Shown here piece after piece: positions 12,305-22,444 of a DNA stretch of 64,000 nucleotides (position 1 is the stretch's first letter; every line of letters begins with the position of its first letter). Source of the stretch: Enoplolaimus lenunculus (lineage: Eukaryota > Nematoda > Enoplea > Enoplida > Thoracostomopsidae); contig JASANG010000797.1 in NCBI GenBank assembly GCA_030248215.1, forward strand, positions 1 through 64,000, read 5' to 3'. A program made the translations under genes and the position numbers. The notes beneath the pieces were generated by a model that had not been told where the DNA came from, ran no database searches, and was given only the letters and a program-made list of their open reading frames with translations.

Positions 12305-14696
12305 GTAAGACTCGATGCCGGATGGAACATTAAGCCGGAAGGGCGTACGCTTGAAGGCCGGATTAAGTTCTTGACCATTCTGCTGGCTAAAATAATTACA
12401 ATGGTTGCACTGTGTAAATTCAGATGAGTTGATTAATCAAGCCAAAAAAAGAATTAGTTATTTTTGGTTTTTCCTGAAATAATAACGATAAACGTTAACT
12501 CATACTGAGCTGAATTAATGCTGGTTTAGTTGTTTAATTAACTCACAATAAGTTCAATCAATTCAGAATTGTGAGTTATTAAAGGCCTAATTCAGAGTTC
12601 AGACATCTGAGTGGATACAAGTCATTCTGAGTTAAAATCAACTTACTGAAATTTACAGTGTGACAAAGCCACAAAATATGCGATATTTACTGACACATGA
12701 TGCGATTAAGTGTTAAATGTTAACCCTTTCTCTCACATGAATATTTTCAATTTCATACGAGATGTAATTTCATGGTAAGATTCGATCCCCAGTCTTACGG
12801 ATGGGAGGCGTTTACGATGACCACTGAGCTATAGGAGATTGACGCTCGAGCCCGAGTAGGCTCTCACGTTTTGTGGAGATTTTGCACTGCGCATATATGT
12901 TATAAATGTTACACACTGCTCACAGTGTGTGTATTGCTCGTACATTATTGTATTTAGTTGCTCATACTATACTCTATGAGTGAAAGGGTTAAAGATAACT
13001 GTGTAGACAAGTTGCATATATTTTCTGGCTAATTACAGGTTAATAATTAAAAAAGGCTCAAAGAATAATAATAAGTTAAAACCAACTTAACTACATTAAT
13101 TAAAAGAAGTTACTTCAAATTTTGGTTTAAAATTCCCCGTCCGGCACGGAAGTTCGTTCTGTTTTGAATATTTAGTAGTTTTAATACTTTTCGGCGATTG
13201 GCTGTCATAAATAACATTTAACTCGTTAATATTTCACATCTTTCGCTGCCCAATTCTTTATATGGCCCAGGCGAATAATCTATATATTAAAGCTGGAACG
13301 CCCCACATACGTATTTTGGGCAAGTTTCCAAAATGTTTGTTTACAATAGTTTTATAGCACATACGTATACGCGATTGTTTTATAATTAGAAAATTTGCAT
13401 GCATACTTTTATGTATTATTCGCTAACGCTTTTGCGCGTAGCACAAAGTTGGACGACTAGTAATCTTTATTAAGCACAGAATTCATTCACGTTTGCCGCA
13501 TTGAACGATCAGTTGAAAAATAATTAATTGTAAATTTCAGAGTCAAGCCATATTGAGAAGCGTGCAATCGAGCTTATTGGCAAACGTCGGCCAATTTGGA
13601 CTCCATACGGCATGCATGGGTCACTGAAAAGAGACGACGAAATCGTTGAAGGAAACAAACGAGCGATTGAGTTGTTTGGCAAACGCAACGGCGGATCAGG
13701 TAAATTACCAGCGTTTCTGAACACAACTGGCGTAGGGGTGTCTTGTCCACCCACAGGCATCTTTTAGCCGACCCTCGACTGGAAAATTTTGGACTGCATT
13801 TTAAAAGAATTCTTTGTTAAGAATGTTTTTGTCCCCAGACAGTTGTTTCACTGAATTTCTATACTGAAGTTAAGACAATAGTTTCTTGCCTTTCGTTCGC
13901 TTTGTTTGCGATTTGCTCTATATTTGTGCAAATGAAGCATTGTGGATTGGAAAATTGGTTGTATAATCTTTAGATTTTTGAACCAAATGCCATTGTAAGC
14001 GTTTCAATATACAAATCGGGTAACAAACAGCGTTTGACCAATCAGAATCTTTATATGATTCAAATGTTGAACGAGTCGCATAATGAATTTCGCATGCTCC
14101 ACACGATTTAGGGTGACGCTATACTTTTGATGACGTCAGGCGATGTACGTCACCGTACGTCACTGTGCGGTGCCTTAAGTGATTTACTCACGTACGATAC
14201 CGTATGGTGACGGACGGCGCCGCACGTCCAGTATCGCGCCACCCTAACACGTTTTAATATAAGGAATCCGGCCCGTAGCCAGCCAACCTTGCTAGGGGGG
14301 GCTAAAAACTTTTCAGGAGGGGCATTTAAAGGTTTTAAGTGAGTTACAAGCAAGTTTGAAAATCTTCTATTGAGGCCAAAAAATTTTCAGTGGGGCTCAG
14401 TCCCCCTGGCCCCTTCTTGGATACGGGCCCGTACAGAATGCGTTTTATGTTACACAGATAAACGTGGCATTTCGGATTCATTTGGCATTCATCGGTACAT
14501 TTTCAAAGACGCCAAACAATTCGACGATGCGCCTGCCGAAAAGCGTCTACGGCCTTGGCTGGGTCGCGTTGCGTTCCGCCAACGCGGCCACGAACAACCA
14601 ATGGTCCGTCGTTCGTCGCCGGCGTTAGGAAACGAAGGCGAACCGGTCGATTTGAAACCGTTGCATTTTTATTTTGGCAAACGAAACTCGCGATAA
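12226..14696 (+). CDS. Neuropeptide precursor gene, 3 exons, 158 aa
   Basis: Spliced coding sequence of 477 nt from three exons (12226-12304, 13541-13699, 14458-14696), all joined in phase 1 with GT/AG junctions. Residues 1-23 are a signal peptide with a hydrophobic core, ending in a small-residue site after SVCA. The mature part is cut up by dibasic sites: AIELIGKR, a 15-residue RPIWTPYGMHGSLKR peptide, AIELFGKR, a 27-residue GISDSFG... peptide ending EKR, LRPWLGR..., and a final ...KPLHFYFGKR. Gly before KR predicts C-terminal amidation, so AIELI-amide, AIELF-amide and an HFYF-amide are expected. This layout is typical of secreted neuropeptide precursors in animals. I do not recognise the peptide family. 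The gene is bounded by repeats on both sides and both introns contain MITEs. Confidence is high for the structure and low for any receptor or function. Confidence 0.88.
12418..12661. mobile_element. MITE of GAGTTGATTAATCAACTC type
   Basis: CACTGTGTAAATTCAGATGA to CTGAAATTTACAGTG; contains repeated GAGTTAATT/AACTCA palindromes. It lies in intron 1 of the neuropeptide gene. Confidence 0.7.
12720..12992 (-). mobile_element. TTAA element with tRNA-Gly-like core, copy 3
   Basis: Complete subfamily II copy in intron 1 of the neuropeptide gene, TTAA at both ends, terminal repeats CCCTTTCTCACATG and GAGTGAAAGGG. The tRNA-like core is on the minus strand. Confidence 0.78.
13279..13460 (+). mobile_element. 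Short non-autonomous Helitron
   Basis: Begins TCTATATATTAAAGCTGG after an A and ends GACGACTAG before a T. A GC-rich hairpin-like stretch (TTGCGCGTAGCACAA) lies a few bases before the CTAG. These are Helitron hallmarks (5' TC, 3' hairpin-CTRR, A/T target, no duplication). It sits in intron 1 of the neuropeptide gene. Confidence 0.72.
13541..13699 (+). CDS. Neuropeptide precursor exon 2 (AIELI/AIELF amide cassettes)
   Basis: Acceptor AATTTCAG, donor GTAAAT, phase 1 at both ends, 159 nt. It encodes the near-duplicate cassettes KR-AIELI-GKR and KR-AIELF-GKR, separated by RPIWTPYGMHGSLKR and an acidic spacer DDEIVEGNKR. Confidence 0.88.
14111..14246. mobile_element. GC-rich MITE with GACGGCGCCG core
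   Basis: Ends AGGGTGACGCTATACTTTTG and TATCGCGCCACCCT. The interior holds TACGTCACCGTACGTCAC and GGTGACGGACGGCGCCGCAC. In intron 2 of the neuropeptide gene. Confidence 0.65.
14270..14431. mobile_element. MITE with GCCCGTAGCCAGC ends
   Basis: Left CGGCCCGTAGCCAGCC, right CTTGGATACGGGCCCG; contains GGGGGGGCTAAAAAC, CTTACAAGCAAGTTTG-like and CCCCCTGGCCCC blocks. It ends about 26 bp before the acceptor of neuropeptide exon 3. Confidence 0.66.
14458..14696 (+). CDS. Neuropeptide precursor exon 3 (HFYF-amide cassette and stop)
   Basis: Acceptor TTACACAG. The 239 nt run to a TAA stop. The exon encodes DKR, a 27-residue peptide ending AEKR, the basic LRPWLGR and VAFRQR pieces, and KPLHFYFGKR-NSR. 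It is GC-richer than its surroundings. The acceptor lies only about 26 bp after a MITE end. Confidence 0.87.
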
Positions 14697-14888
14697 CTTG
14701 TGCCAAGGGTGTTTTAGTCGAATTTGTTGGAGACTAAAATTGTGTGAAATAATGATTTTATTTTTAATTTAAAAACGTCAAAAATTCTATTTTTCAGAGC
14801 GTTTACAGAGTTTTTGAAATTTGCCCTGTGCTCTTCGACTGAGAGACTGGTAAAACACTACTTTATAGCAGTGTGGGTTAAATATATA

Positions 14889-15139
14889 GACCAATATAAA
14901 GAACACGGGCGGAACAGTATTATGAGCATATTCCTAAGCCTATCAAGTCTAAGCATAAGCCTAAGCCTAAACCTGAGCGTAAGTATGAGCGTATTTCTAA
15001 GCCTAAGTCTAAGCGTAAGAACGGGTATACTCCTAAGCCTAAGCCTAAACCTAAGCCGTGCAAAAAAAATCAGTCTATAGCTTAAGCTTACATTTTTTCC
15101 AGTCCGACAGGAAAACGTTCCGCCTCTGATTTATGGGCC
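14889..15139. mobile_element. TTAGGC-bearing MITE, class b
   Basis: Perfect 8-bp duplication AATATATA; three blocks of CCTAAG repeats. Located about 190 bp after the neuropeptide stop. Confidence 0.8.
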
Positions 15140-15361
15140 AATATATACCCAAAGCGATTCTCAATGTCAGAGCCTAATTAAAAGAGTCAATCCTTCGTAT
15201 CCGAATCTGGTGCTGGGTTGAGCTATTTTGGTTTGAAATTAAAAATGTAAAAATCAACAATTTAAACTGCTTCCTAGAACCATTGAATAATGTAGGCCAG
15301 TTGAACTCGAAAGTTTGCCCTGAACTTTCACAATTCGTACTTGAGCTGAATTTCAACTTGA

Positions 15362-15448
15362 ATTACGACATATATAAATAAATAAATAAATGAATGAATG
15401 AATAAATGAATAAATAAATAAATAAATAAGTAAATAAATAAATAAATG
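15362..15448. repeat. (AAAT/AATG)n microsatellite
   Basis: Tetranucleotide tract of AAATAAATAAATG type, about 20 units. Confidence 0.88.
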
Positions 15449-15646
15449 GGAACCATGCTGTATCGCGAAGGTGTGTGATATTTATTCGGAATGATAATTC
15501 AAATAAACTAGAGTTTGTGTGAATTTTAAAAATTAGTACCAAACAAACACAAACGGTTAACTCAAGTTATAATGGAGCAGATTAGTTCCAGCTATGGACG
15601 CCGGAGCAGGTATCTGCAAAAGGTCGCAGTTGCAAACCACTGTGCT

Positions 15647-15916
15647 TTAACCCTTTTTCACATGAATATTTTCTATTCCCCTGAGACCTACTTTTATGCT
15701 AGGATTCGAACTCCAGTGACTGGAGTGGGAGGCAAATACCATCACCACTCAGCTATAGGAGCTTGCGCTCGAGCCCGAGGGCGGCTCTCACGTCTTGTGG
15801 TGATTTAGTACTATGTATACGTGTTGCAATTGTTAAACAAGGTGCGATATATACTATTTAACGTATATACACTGCGCTTAGTTGCCTACAGGCAACTCAA
15901 TGCGAGAAGGGGTTAA
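15647..15916 (-). mobile_element. TTAA element with tRNA-Gly-like core, copy 4
   Basis: Complete subfamily I copy with TTAA flanks. The minus strand has A box TAGCTGAGTGG and B box AGTTCGAATCC. A small hairpin GTTGCCTACAGGCAAC lies just inside the right end. Confidence 0.78.
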
Positions 15917-16094
15917 CTACAATTATATTTAGGGAGGTATACTGAGCAGAAATGTGTTTAGAACGGTTACCCTCACACGGGCAACAACTTGTTTGGCCAA
16001 TAGTATTGAGGTAACATTTAGTGGCGTCGGCGGTGGGAAGAGGCCAAAGGTTTCTAAAAGCAAGCGAAAATTGTTTTGACCTGCATGTAATCCA

Positions 16095-16303
16095 CACTGT
16101 AAAAAATGGTGAGTCAAATTAACTTGCTCCGAAATAGCCGCTACGGTATAACAAACACTGAGTCAAAATCGACTTGTCCATAGTCACATTCGACTCACTG
16201 ATTCGCACGTTTGACACTGGCGGAGTAGAATTTGATTCAATATGTGTAGTCTCGTTGGGCCTATTTCAGAGAGAGTCAATTTAGCTCACCATTTTTTGGT
16301 GTG
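16095..16303. mobile_element. TA-type palindromic MITE (GAGTCAAATT type)
   Basis: CACTGTAAAAAATGGTGAGT at the left and ACCATTTTTTGGTGTG at the right; nearly complete hairpin-forming copy. Confidence 0.72.
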
Positions 16304-16464
16304 CAGCGGATTACTGAAAATCCTGAAAAAGTGCGTTTCAGTAATTTCTTCAAACAAAATTCGACAGCGAATCAACGACCCCCGTTTCAACAAATGAATT
16401 CTGGTCAACTTTGGCCAATCGCCGTATAAGGAGTTCGCCTAATAAGAGTAGGCGGATTTGATTT

Positions 16465-16595
16465 GAGAACAGTATTATAAGCATATTCCTAAACCTAAGC
16501 CTATGCGTAGGCCATGCAAAAAATCGTCTAAAGCTTAAGCTTATTCTATTCTAGTGCCACAGAGAAACGTTCCGCCCTTGATCTTTACATGGGCC
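16465..16595. mobile_element. TTAGGC-bearing MITE, class b, left end missing
   Basis: Begins within the element at AACAGTATTATAAGCATATT; the right end GATCTTTACATGGGCC is intact. Confidence 0.65.
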
Positions 16596-17329
16596 CAATT
16601 TAGAAAAAATTTGTTCTATTTCAATAATATACAGTATATTTTTGCTAATTGGATAACAATCGTTAGTATAATTGTAATGTTTCGTCAATTCTTTTTCACA
16701 CTAAAAATCCTACGTTTCGAACATTTAGTTTTAATTGGTCTGCGCTCATTTGCCTAAATCTAAAACTAAATGTAGTTTCATTTTGGAGCGAATAAGTTTG
16801 TTCAAGACTACAGTTATGCGAATTAACAAATTCAAACGGTGTATTTTAAGTGAATCTAGATATTTTGGCTATAATTTTGTTTGGAACGCTTCGCAGCCTA
16901 TAGCGGGGTGCGGCGTCGTCAGGCACAGTAAAGTCTAAAAGGAACCACGTTGAAATGTACCAATTGTCTTGGTTTTCCTCAAAAACCCGTTTACATTGGT
17001 ACTAAAATAGAGTTTTGACAAAAGCTAAATACCGTTTACTTAATAGCGACTTTGCTTGCTAATCACTCAAACGATTCACATTCCAGTCTACGTCGTAAAT
17101 AATGTCAATGTCCAAGAATTGACAAAATGCACAAATTAATTACTTGGTATAGCGTGTCGATTTGAAGCCACCGTACACGTGAGTTATTGTAGCTCCTGCA
17201 TTGAATTCTGCTCATCGAACTCGAGTATTTCATCATTGGTATTCTTTGCGTGGATTTCTCGCGAATAGGAAATATAACTTTTGCTGACGTCAATTTGTTT
17301 CCAAAAAAACATTATATATCATTTCTCGA

Positions 17330-18445
17330 TCCGTATTCTCAAATGCGAATAGCATCTATCACCAGTTAGCGATAGGTTTTCAAACTGATGAACGTCTGCA
17401 ATTGTGCATCTAAAAACTTGTACAGAAGTAAGACAAATTAAATGCGAAAATTGTGCTGAATTTCGAACGTCAACATGTGCTGGTTCGAAAGATTTCGAAC
17501 GTCAGCATGTGCTGGTTTGAAAGATTTCGAACGTCAACATGTGCTGGTTCGAAAGATTTCGAACGTCAACATGTGCTGGTTCGAAAGATTTCGAACGTCA
17601 ACATGTGCTGGTTCGAAAGATTTCGAACGTCAACATGTGCTGGTTCGAAAGATTTCGAACGTCAACATGTGCTGGTTCGTAAGATTTCGAACGTCAACAT
17701 GTGCTGGTTCGAAAGATTTCGAACGTCAACATGTGCTGGTTCGAAAGATTTCGAACGTCAACATGTGCTGGTTCGAAAGCTTTCGAACGTCAACATGTGC
17801 TGGTTCGAAAGATTTCGAACGTCAACATGTGCTGGTTCGAAAGCTTTCGAACGTCAACATGTGCTGGTTCGAAAGATTTCGAACGTCAGCATGTGCTGGT
17901 TTGAAAGATTTCGAACGTCAACATGTGCTGGTTCGAAAGATTTCGAACGTCAGCATGTGCTGGTTTGAAAGATTTCGAACGTCAACATGTGCTGGTTCGA
18001 AAGATTTCGAACGTCAACATGTGCTGGTTCGAAAGATTTCGAACGTCAACATGTGCTGGTTCAAAAGATTTCGAACGTCAACATGTGCTGGTTCGAAAGA
18101 TTTCGAACGTCAACATGTGCTGGTTCGTAAGATTTCGAACGTCAACATGTGCTGGTTCGAAAGATTTCGAACGTCAACATGTGCTGGTTCGAAAGATTTC
18201 GAACGTCAACATGTGCTGGTTCGAAAGCTTTCGAACGTCAACATGTGCTGGTTCGAAAGATTTCGAACGTCAACATGTGCTGGTTCGAAAGCTTTCGAAC
18301 GTCAACATGTGCTGGTTCGAAAGATTTCGAACGTCAACATGTGCTGGTTCGAAAGATTTCGAACGTCAAGATGTGCTGGTTCGAAAGATACAAGACCTAT
18401 CACCAGCTGGTGATAAGTGCTATACATATTTCAGAATACGGGCCC
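17330..18445. mobile_element. MITE with CCGTATTCTCAAATG ends, carrying a 32-bp array
   Basis: Left end CCGTATTCTCAAATGCGAAT and GCGATAGGTTTTCAAACTGA; right end CACCAGCTGGTGATAAGTGC ... AGAATACGGGCC. Its middle is expanded into 29 tandem 32-bp units, absent from the other copies. Confidence 0.72.
17461..18389 (+). repeat. 32-bp minisatellite, 29 units, with 448-bp higher-order repeat
   Basis: Unit GAACGTCAACATGTGCTGGT + TCGAAAGATTTC. Variants (CAGCATGTG, GGTTCGTAAG, GAAAGCTTTCG) recur at exactly 448 bp (for example 17676/18124 and 17777/18225), so a 14-unit block has been duplicated. No frame has stops, which produces long but meaningless reading frames. Confidence 0.92.
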
Positions 18446-18625
18446 TAGTACTCGAACTAATATTAAGTGTTTCAGACACAGGAAATAATCAATTATATTT
18501 AAATAAAGCAAATATTGACAATATTTTACAAGAATTTCCGTCTACCAATATTTTTATCTGAACCACACTCATACTTCAGTAACGAAAGGAAGCGGAGATC
18601 GGGTGAAAAATAAATAAACACTCCG

Positions 18626-18683
18626 TAGCTCAGGGCTATCACGAGTTTCGAGGACGGAGCTGACACGTGATAGCCCTGAGCTA
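18626..18683. repeat. Inverted repeat, 18-bp perfect arms
   Basis: TAGCTCAGGGCTATCACG at 18626-18643 pairs with CGTGATAGCCCTGAGCTA at 18666-18683, with a 22-nt loop. Confidence 0.88.
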
Positions 18684-18698
18684 AAAGCGATTTTCCTT

Positions 18699-18757
18699 AT
18701 AGCCCAAGGCTATCACGAGGTCATTTTGAAAATGACCTCGTGATAGCCTTGGGCTAT
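18699..18757. repeat. Perfect palindrome, 29-bp arms, 1-nt centre
   Basis: The arms start ATAGCCCAAGGCTATCACGA and meet at TCATTTT-G-AAAATGA. The arm shares the GGCTATCACG motif with the neighbouring inverted repeat. Confidence 0.9.
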
Positions 18758-18901
18758 GGCATATTTTGTGGCACCGTTGACAAAATTATTGTGAACGGCG
18801 CATTACAGATGAAAAGTGTAAAATTGCAATGTGTTGGTCAACTTCCGGTCCGCGCCAGGTTTCGTCCGCCGCTATAAAATCGGTCCGGTAAAGCACGCCT
18901 A

Positions 18902-19394
18902 ATGGTGGCGCTAAACTTGTCGTGCGGCGACGTCCGTCGCCGTCCGTCGCCGTCCGTCAACATACAGTATTGTACGTGAGTAATTCGTATACAATACCGC
19001 AAGGTGCCTTACGGAGACGACCGGCGCCGCACGACAAACGTACGGTGACTGACGGCGACGGACGGCGCCGCACGACAGACGTACGGTGACTGACGGCGAC
19101 GGACGGCGCCGCACGACAGACGTACCGTGACTGACGGCGACGGACGGCGCCACACGACAAACGTACCGTGGCTGACGGCGCCGCTCGACAAACGTACGGT
19201 GACTGACGGCGACGGACGGCGCCGCACGACAGACGTACCGTGACTGACGGCGACGGACGGCGCCACACGACAAACGTACCGTGGCTGACGGCGACGGACG
19301 GCGCCGCTCGACAAACGTACGGTGACTGACGGCGACGGACGGCGCCGGATGGTCATAGACAGCGCCGGACGTCATTTAATGTTTAGCGCCTGCC
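18902..19394. mobile_element. GC-rich MITE expanded by a 41-bp array
   Basis: Ends GGTGGCGCTAAAC and GTTTAGCGCC flank eight tandem 41-bp units. Related to the GC-rich elements at 14111 and 27789, which have the core only once. Confidence 0.65.
19016..19350 (+). repeat. 41-bp GC-rich minisatellite, 8 units
   Basis: The GTACNGTGACTGACGG landmark recurs at 19040, 19081, 19122, 19163, 19194, 19235, 19276 and 19317: spacing 41 with one 31-bp step. About 70% GC in an AT-rich region. Confidence 0.88.
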
Positions 19395-20445
19395 CTAAAC
19401 ACTTCGTTACCATCCTTTTGTTAAAGAAAGTCATTGCCGTCAAATTTAGTTAATTTTTAGCGACAGTGAACATTCACTAAAATTAGAAAGCAAGCAACGA
19501 AAGCAACACCCATATCGTTTTTCTTCACAGTTAACCACGAACTATACGATATTGCAAATATTATATAAAATACTATTATATATATATTTATATATATATA
19601 TATATATATAATATGTATATATAATAAAATTTAGTTTAATTTGTTAATTATTGTTGAAGCATTTGGTTCAGTATTAATTTATGACTGTGTTTAAAACGTC
19701 GTAAAATGGCCGTGTAAAAAATAGTATTTTTCCTGTATTTCGTTTTCGCTCGAGAAACAATGCTCACCGACAGGGTTTGGCTTTATTTAATTTTGCGTTT
19801 AAAATATGATTTTACAAATTTTAATTAAAAATATTAAAATTTAAAACCAGAATGCATCGCCAACAGTTGCGCAGTTTTGTCGCTGAATTGAACTTTAAAC
19901 GGGGTTTTTGGGAAAATGCAACAAAGAGCTCATCAGGCAGTAGCTAATAAACGTGACTTAGGGTTGTGTTATAGTCGCCGCACGTCGCCGAACGGTGCCG
20001 CGTGTCGGCGCGCGGCACGGAACATTTTGCCGCACGCTGCCGCTCGTGGCCGCTGCGGGGCTTTTTGACAATAACTTGAACAGTAAAGATGTTATTCGCC
20101 GTTTGCCGCTGATCCCTGCCGGAAAACGCTGACTAAAACCGTACACCTCCCATCAAAATATTCTGAAAGCGTCCACGCAATTTAGAGTAGAGAAAACCAT
20201 AGACTTAGATTTTTTATGAGGAGGGAAGATATTAATTTTTCACAAGGGGCAACCCTGGTTATTTATGGCTTAGTCTCACCCCTTTTCGAATTGAGCGGAC
20301 CATGATTAACTTGAGACCAAATTATGTACGTGAAATTATACACAATGCGTTGTTATACGAACTCTTCACAAGATGTGAAAGCCGTCTCGGCCTAAATCAT
20401 TCAGTTCCAACATCCGTATGATGATACTAACTTGATTGTATGCTT
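19395..20445. other. No gene seen; GC-rich island near 19970-20060
   Basis: The island GTCGCCGCACGTCGCCG... resembles the GC-rich MITEs but lacks recognisable ends; the remainder is AT-rich. Confidence 0.4.
19576..19625. repeat. (TA)n microsatellite, imperfect
   Basis: TA repeats broken by TTTA and GTATAT. Confidence 0.85.
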
Positions 20446-20594
20446 GGTCCATGTAAAGATCAGTGGCGGAACGTTTTTCTGTGTATTAGAGTACGCTTAA
20501 CCTTTAGACTGAGTTTTAGGTGTACGATCATTTTTACGCTTAGGCTTAGGAATATGCTTCTACTGCTGTTACGGCCGTGTTCTATACAATAGCC
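20446..20594. mobile_element. TTAGGC-bearing MITE, mixed ends
   Basis: The left end is class b (GGTCCATGTAAAGATCAG), the right end class a (GTTCTATACAATAGCC), flanked by GTATGCTT/GTATGCCT. A short interior of two CTTAGG units. Confidence 0.72.
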
Positions 20595-20697
20595 GTATGC
20601 CTCAGATAAAATATAAAATATTCATTCGAGAAAGTGTTAATTATTCCATCGTTTAATTGTCAGATAATAAATGATTTAGTTTATTGATGATAAAACG

Positions 20698-21200
20698 GGC
20701 CCATGTATAGAACAAGCACTCTAAATTCTAATGAGTTGATTAATCAATTCAGCTAGCGAGTTGGTTATTTCTGAATTAATATCAGTAAACATTAATTCAT
20801 TTTGAGTTGAACTGATTCTTACTCTGAATTGAGTTGACTCTGGGTGAGTTGATGAATTAAGTCAGAATGAATTGAATCAACTCAAAATTCTGAGTTCTGA
20901 TAGTCCTAACTCAGACTGAGTGATGCAACTCATTTTGAGTTAAAATCAACTCACTGAAATTTACAGTGAGGCCGGAAACGTAGCATAAGCATATTCGTAA
21001 GCCTAAGCCTAAGCGTAAGAATAAGGATATTTCTACGGCTAAGCCTAGGCCTAAGCGTATGGATGAGCCTATTCCTAAGTCTAAGCCTAAGCTTAAGCTT
21101 AAGCAAAACAATTAGTCTAAAGCTTAAAAAGTCTGACGCTTAAACTGACTCTATTTCAGCCACGCAGGAAAACGATGCGACCCTGTTCTATACATGAACC
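20698..21200. mobile_element. TTAGGC-bearing MITE, class a, interrupted by another MITE
   Basis: Left end GGCCCATGTATAGAACAAG at 20698, right end CCCTGTTCTATACATGAACC at 21181-21200. A GAGTTGATTAATCAACTC-type element sits inside it (20717-20968). Confidence 0.72.
20717..20968. mobile_element. MITE of GAGTTGATTAATCAACTC type, nested
   Basis: CACTCTAAATTCTAATGAGT to CACTGAAATTTACAGTG; inserted inside a TTAGGC-bearing MITE. Confidence 0.7.
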
Positions 21201-21554
21201 AATAAAATGGAACGGTTTTCTGTATGCAACTGCTCAAATTATTAAAAAAACTCGAAGTCCAATGTTTACAAAATAATATCATTCATCATTGTCTTCCGCC
21301 GTTGAGTTGAATCTGTCACAATTTGTCTTGAACGTCGAACAATGAATTTTGCATTGTCTGCTTTCATTGAAACATAAATCGAATTTGAAATATTTGCATA
21401 TTCGTATAAACTCTCAGTTGTTTATGCTTTGACACATTTATTCTATTTTTTCAAAATGACGTATTATAGTTGATCCTGGAATCTAAATGTGGTTTGAGAT
21501 ATTATCAACAGTACTCTGTGCTCGTGAGTCTCGTAGTTGATAGAGTCTATGGCT

Positions 21555-21764
21555 GGGTTTTAGAAACTTACTTAAGTATTTACTTAAGTTATACTTAATA
21601 AGTAACCTAAGTCACCTACTTAAGTAAATATTTACGTCAAATTTAGTCAGCGACTTAAGTATTTACTTAACTTAGGTAAGCTTTTAACACCGACAAAATG
21701 GTTAAGTAATTGCTGAGTACGTGCTTAAGTACTACGTCGTACTTAAGTAGGGTTTCAGAAACCC
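21555..21764. mobile_element. MITE rich in ACTTAAGT palindromes
   Basis: Inverted ends GGGTTTTAGAAAC and GTTTCAGAAACCC-like; at least six ACTTAAGT or TACTTAAGTA motifs inside. No second copy in the window. Confidence 0.6.
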
Positions 21765-21769
21765 TGGAA

Positions 21770-21903
21770 GCTTAAGCTTTAGACATTTTTTGTTTGGCTT
21801 AGACTTAGAATTAGGCTTATTCTTACGCTTAGGCTTAGGCTTAGGCTTCGGTTTAGGAATATACTTATAATATACTGTTCCGCCCATGTTGTTTACATTG
21901 GCC
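21770..21903. mobile_element. TTAGGC-bearing MITE, class b, left end missing
   Basis: Starts at the internal GCTTAAGCTTTAGAC segment directly after another element; right end TGTTGTTTACATTGGCC. Confidence 0.62.
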
Positions 21904-22444
21904 GCCTATAAACCTAAACTCATGGTGTAAATACGTAAGGATGAGCTTACCCCTAAGATTCACCCTTCAATTCTGTAGGCCCTAAAATCTCCTGAAACAG
22001 GACAGGATGCTGTAAATTAGCCTGGGTCAATTTTTAAGAATTTTAAAACGTCTGAATTGAAATCCTGTTGACCATAACAAATCATCGCACGTTTGGCATC
22101 ACATTGCTTTGAGTAAACCGCTCTGCACTTTGAGGTAAAATTAGGTTCTTGATCAACTTTAATAGACAAATTAAAATTTAGCTGAATTTATATTAAAATC
22201 AAAATTTTTAAACTTTAAAAGAAAAAATATGTTTTAAAATAGAACGAAAGATTTGAAACATTTCATTTAGGATTTCGATAAACATTGCCAACTCAAACTA
22301 GACGTCCCATGGTATACCGGCGTAAGGAATATAAAGCATCGCAGTGTGTAAGCGTGTGTTTTGGATATGACGTTATAGCTGATAGAATGACATCATTAAA
22401 AATGTATTTTACTCAACATATACCTGCATTAAAATTGCGTCGAC

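Larger units (their letters stand above)
15917..17329. other. Repeats only, otherwise no gene seen
   Basis: Apart from the MITEs at 16095-16303 and 16465-16595, the sequence is AT-rich with no splice-supported frame. Confidence 0.45.

Noticed and set aside
17453-18561. Several overlapping long plus-strand reading frames (up to 312 codons)
   Set aside because: They are the 32-bp minisatellite read in rotating frames; the unit has no stop in any frame and there is no gene structure.
18626-18757. rho-independent terminator or CRISPR-like repeat
   Set aside because: The setting is eukaryotic; the structures are two different long hairpins without spacers or a T-run.
18911-19375. Minus-strand frames of 100-150 codons rich in Arg/Ser/Val
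   Set aside because: They arise from the 41-bp GC-rich tandem array, which is open in several frames at once.
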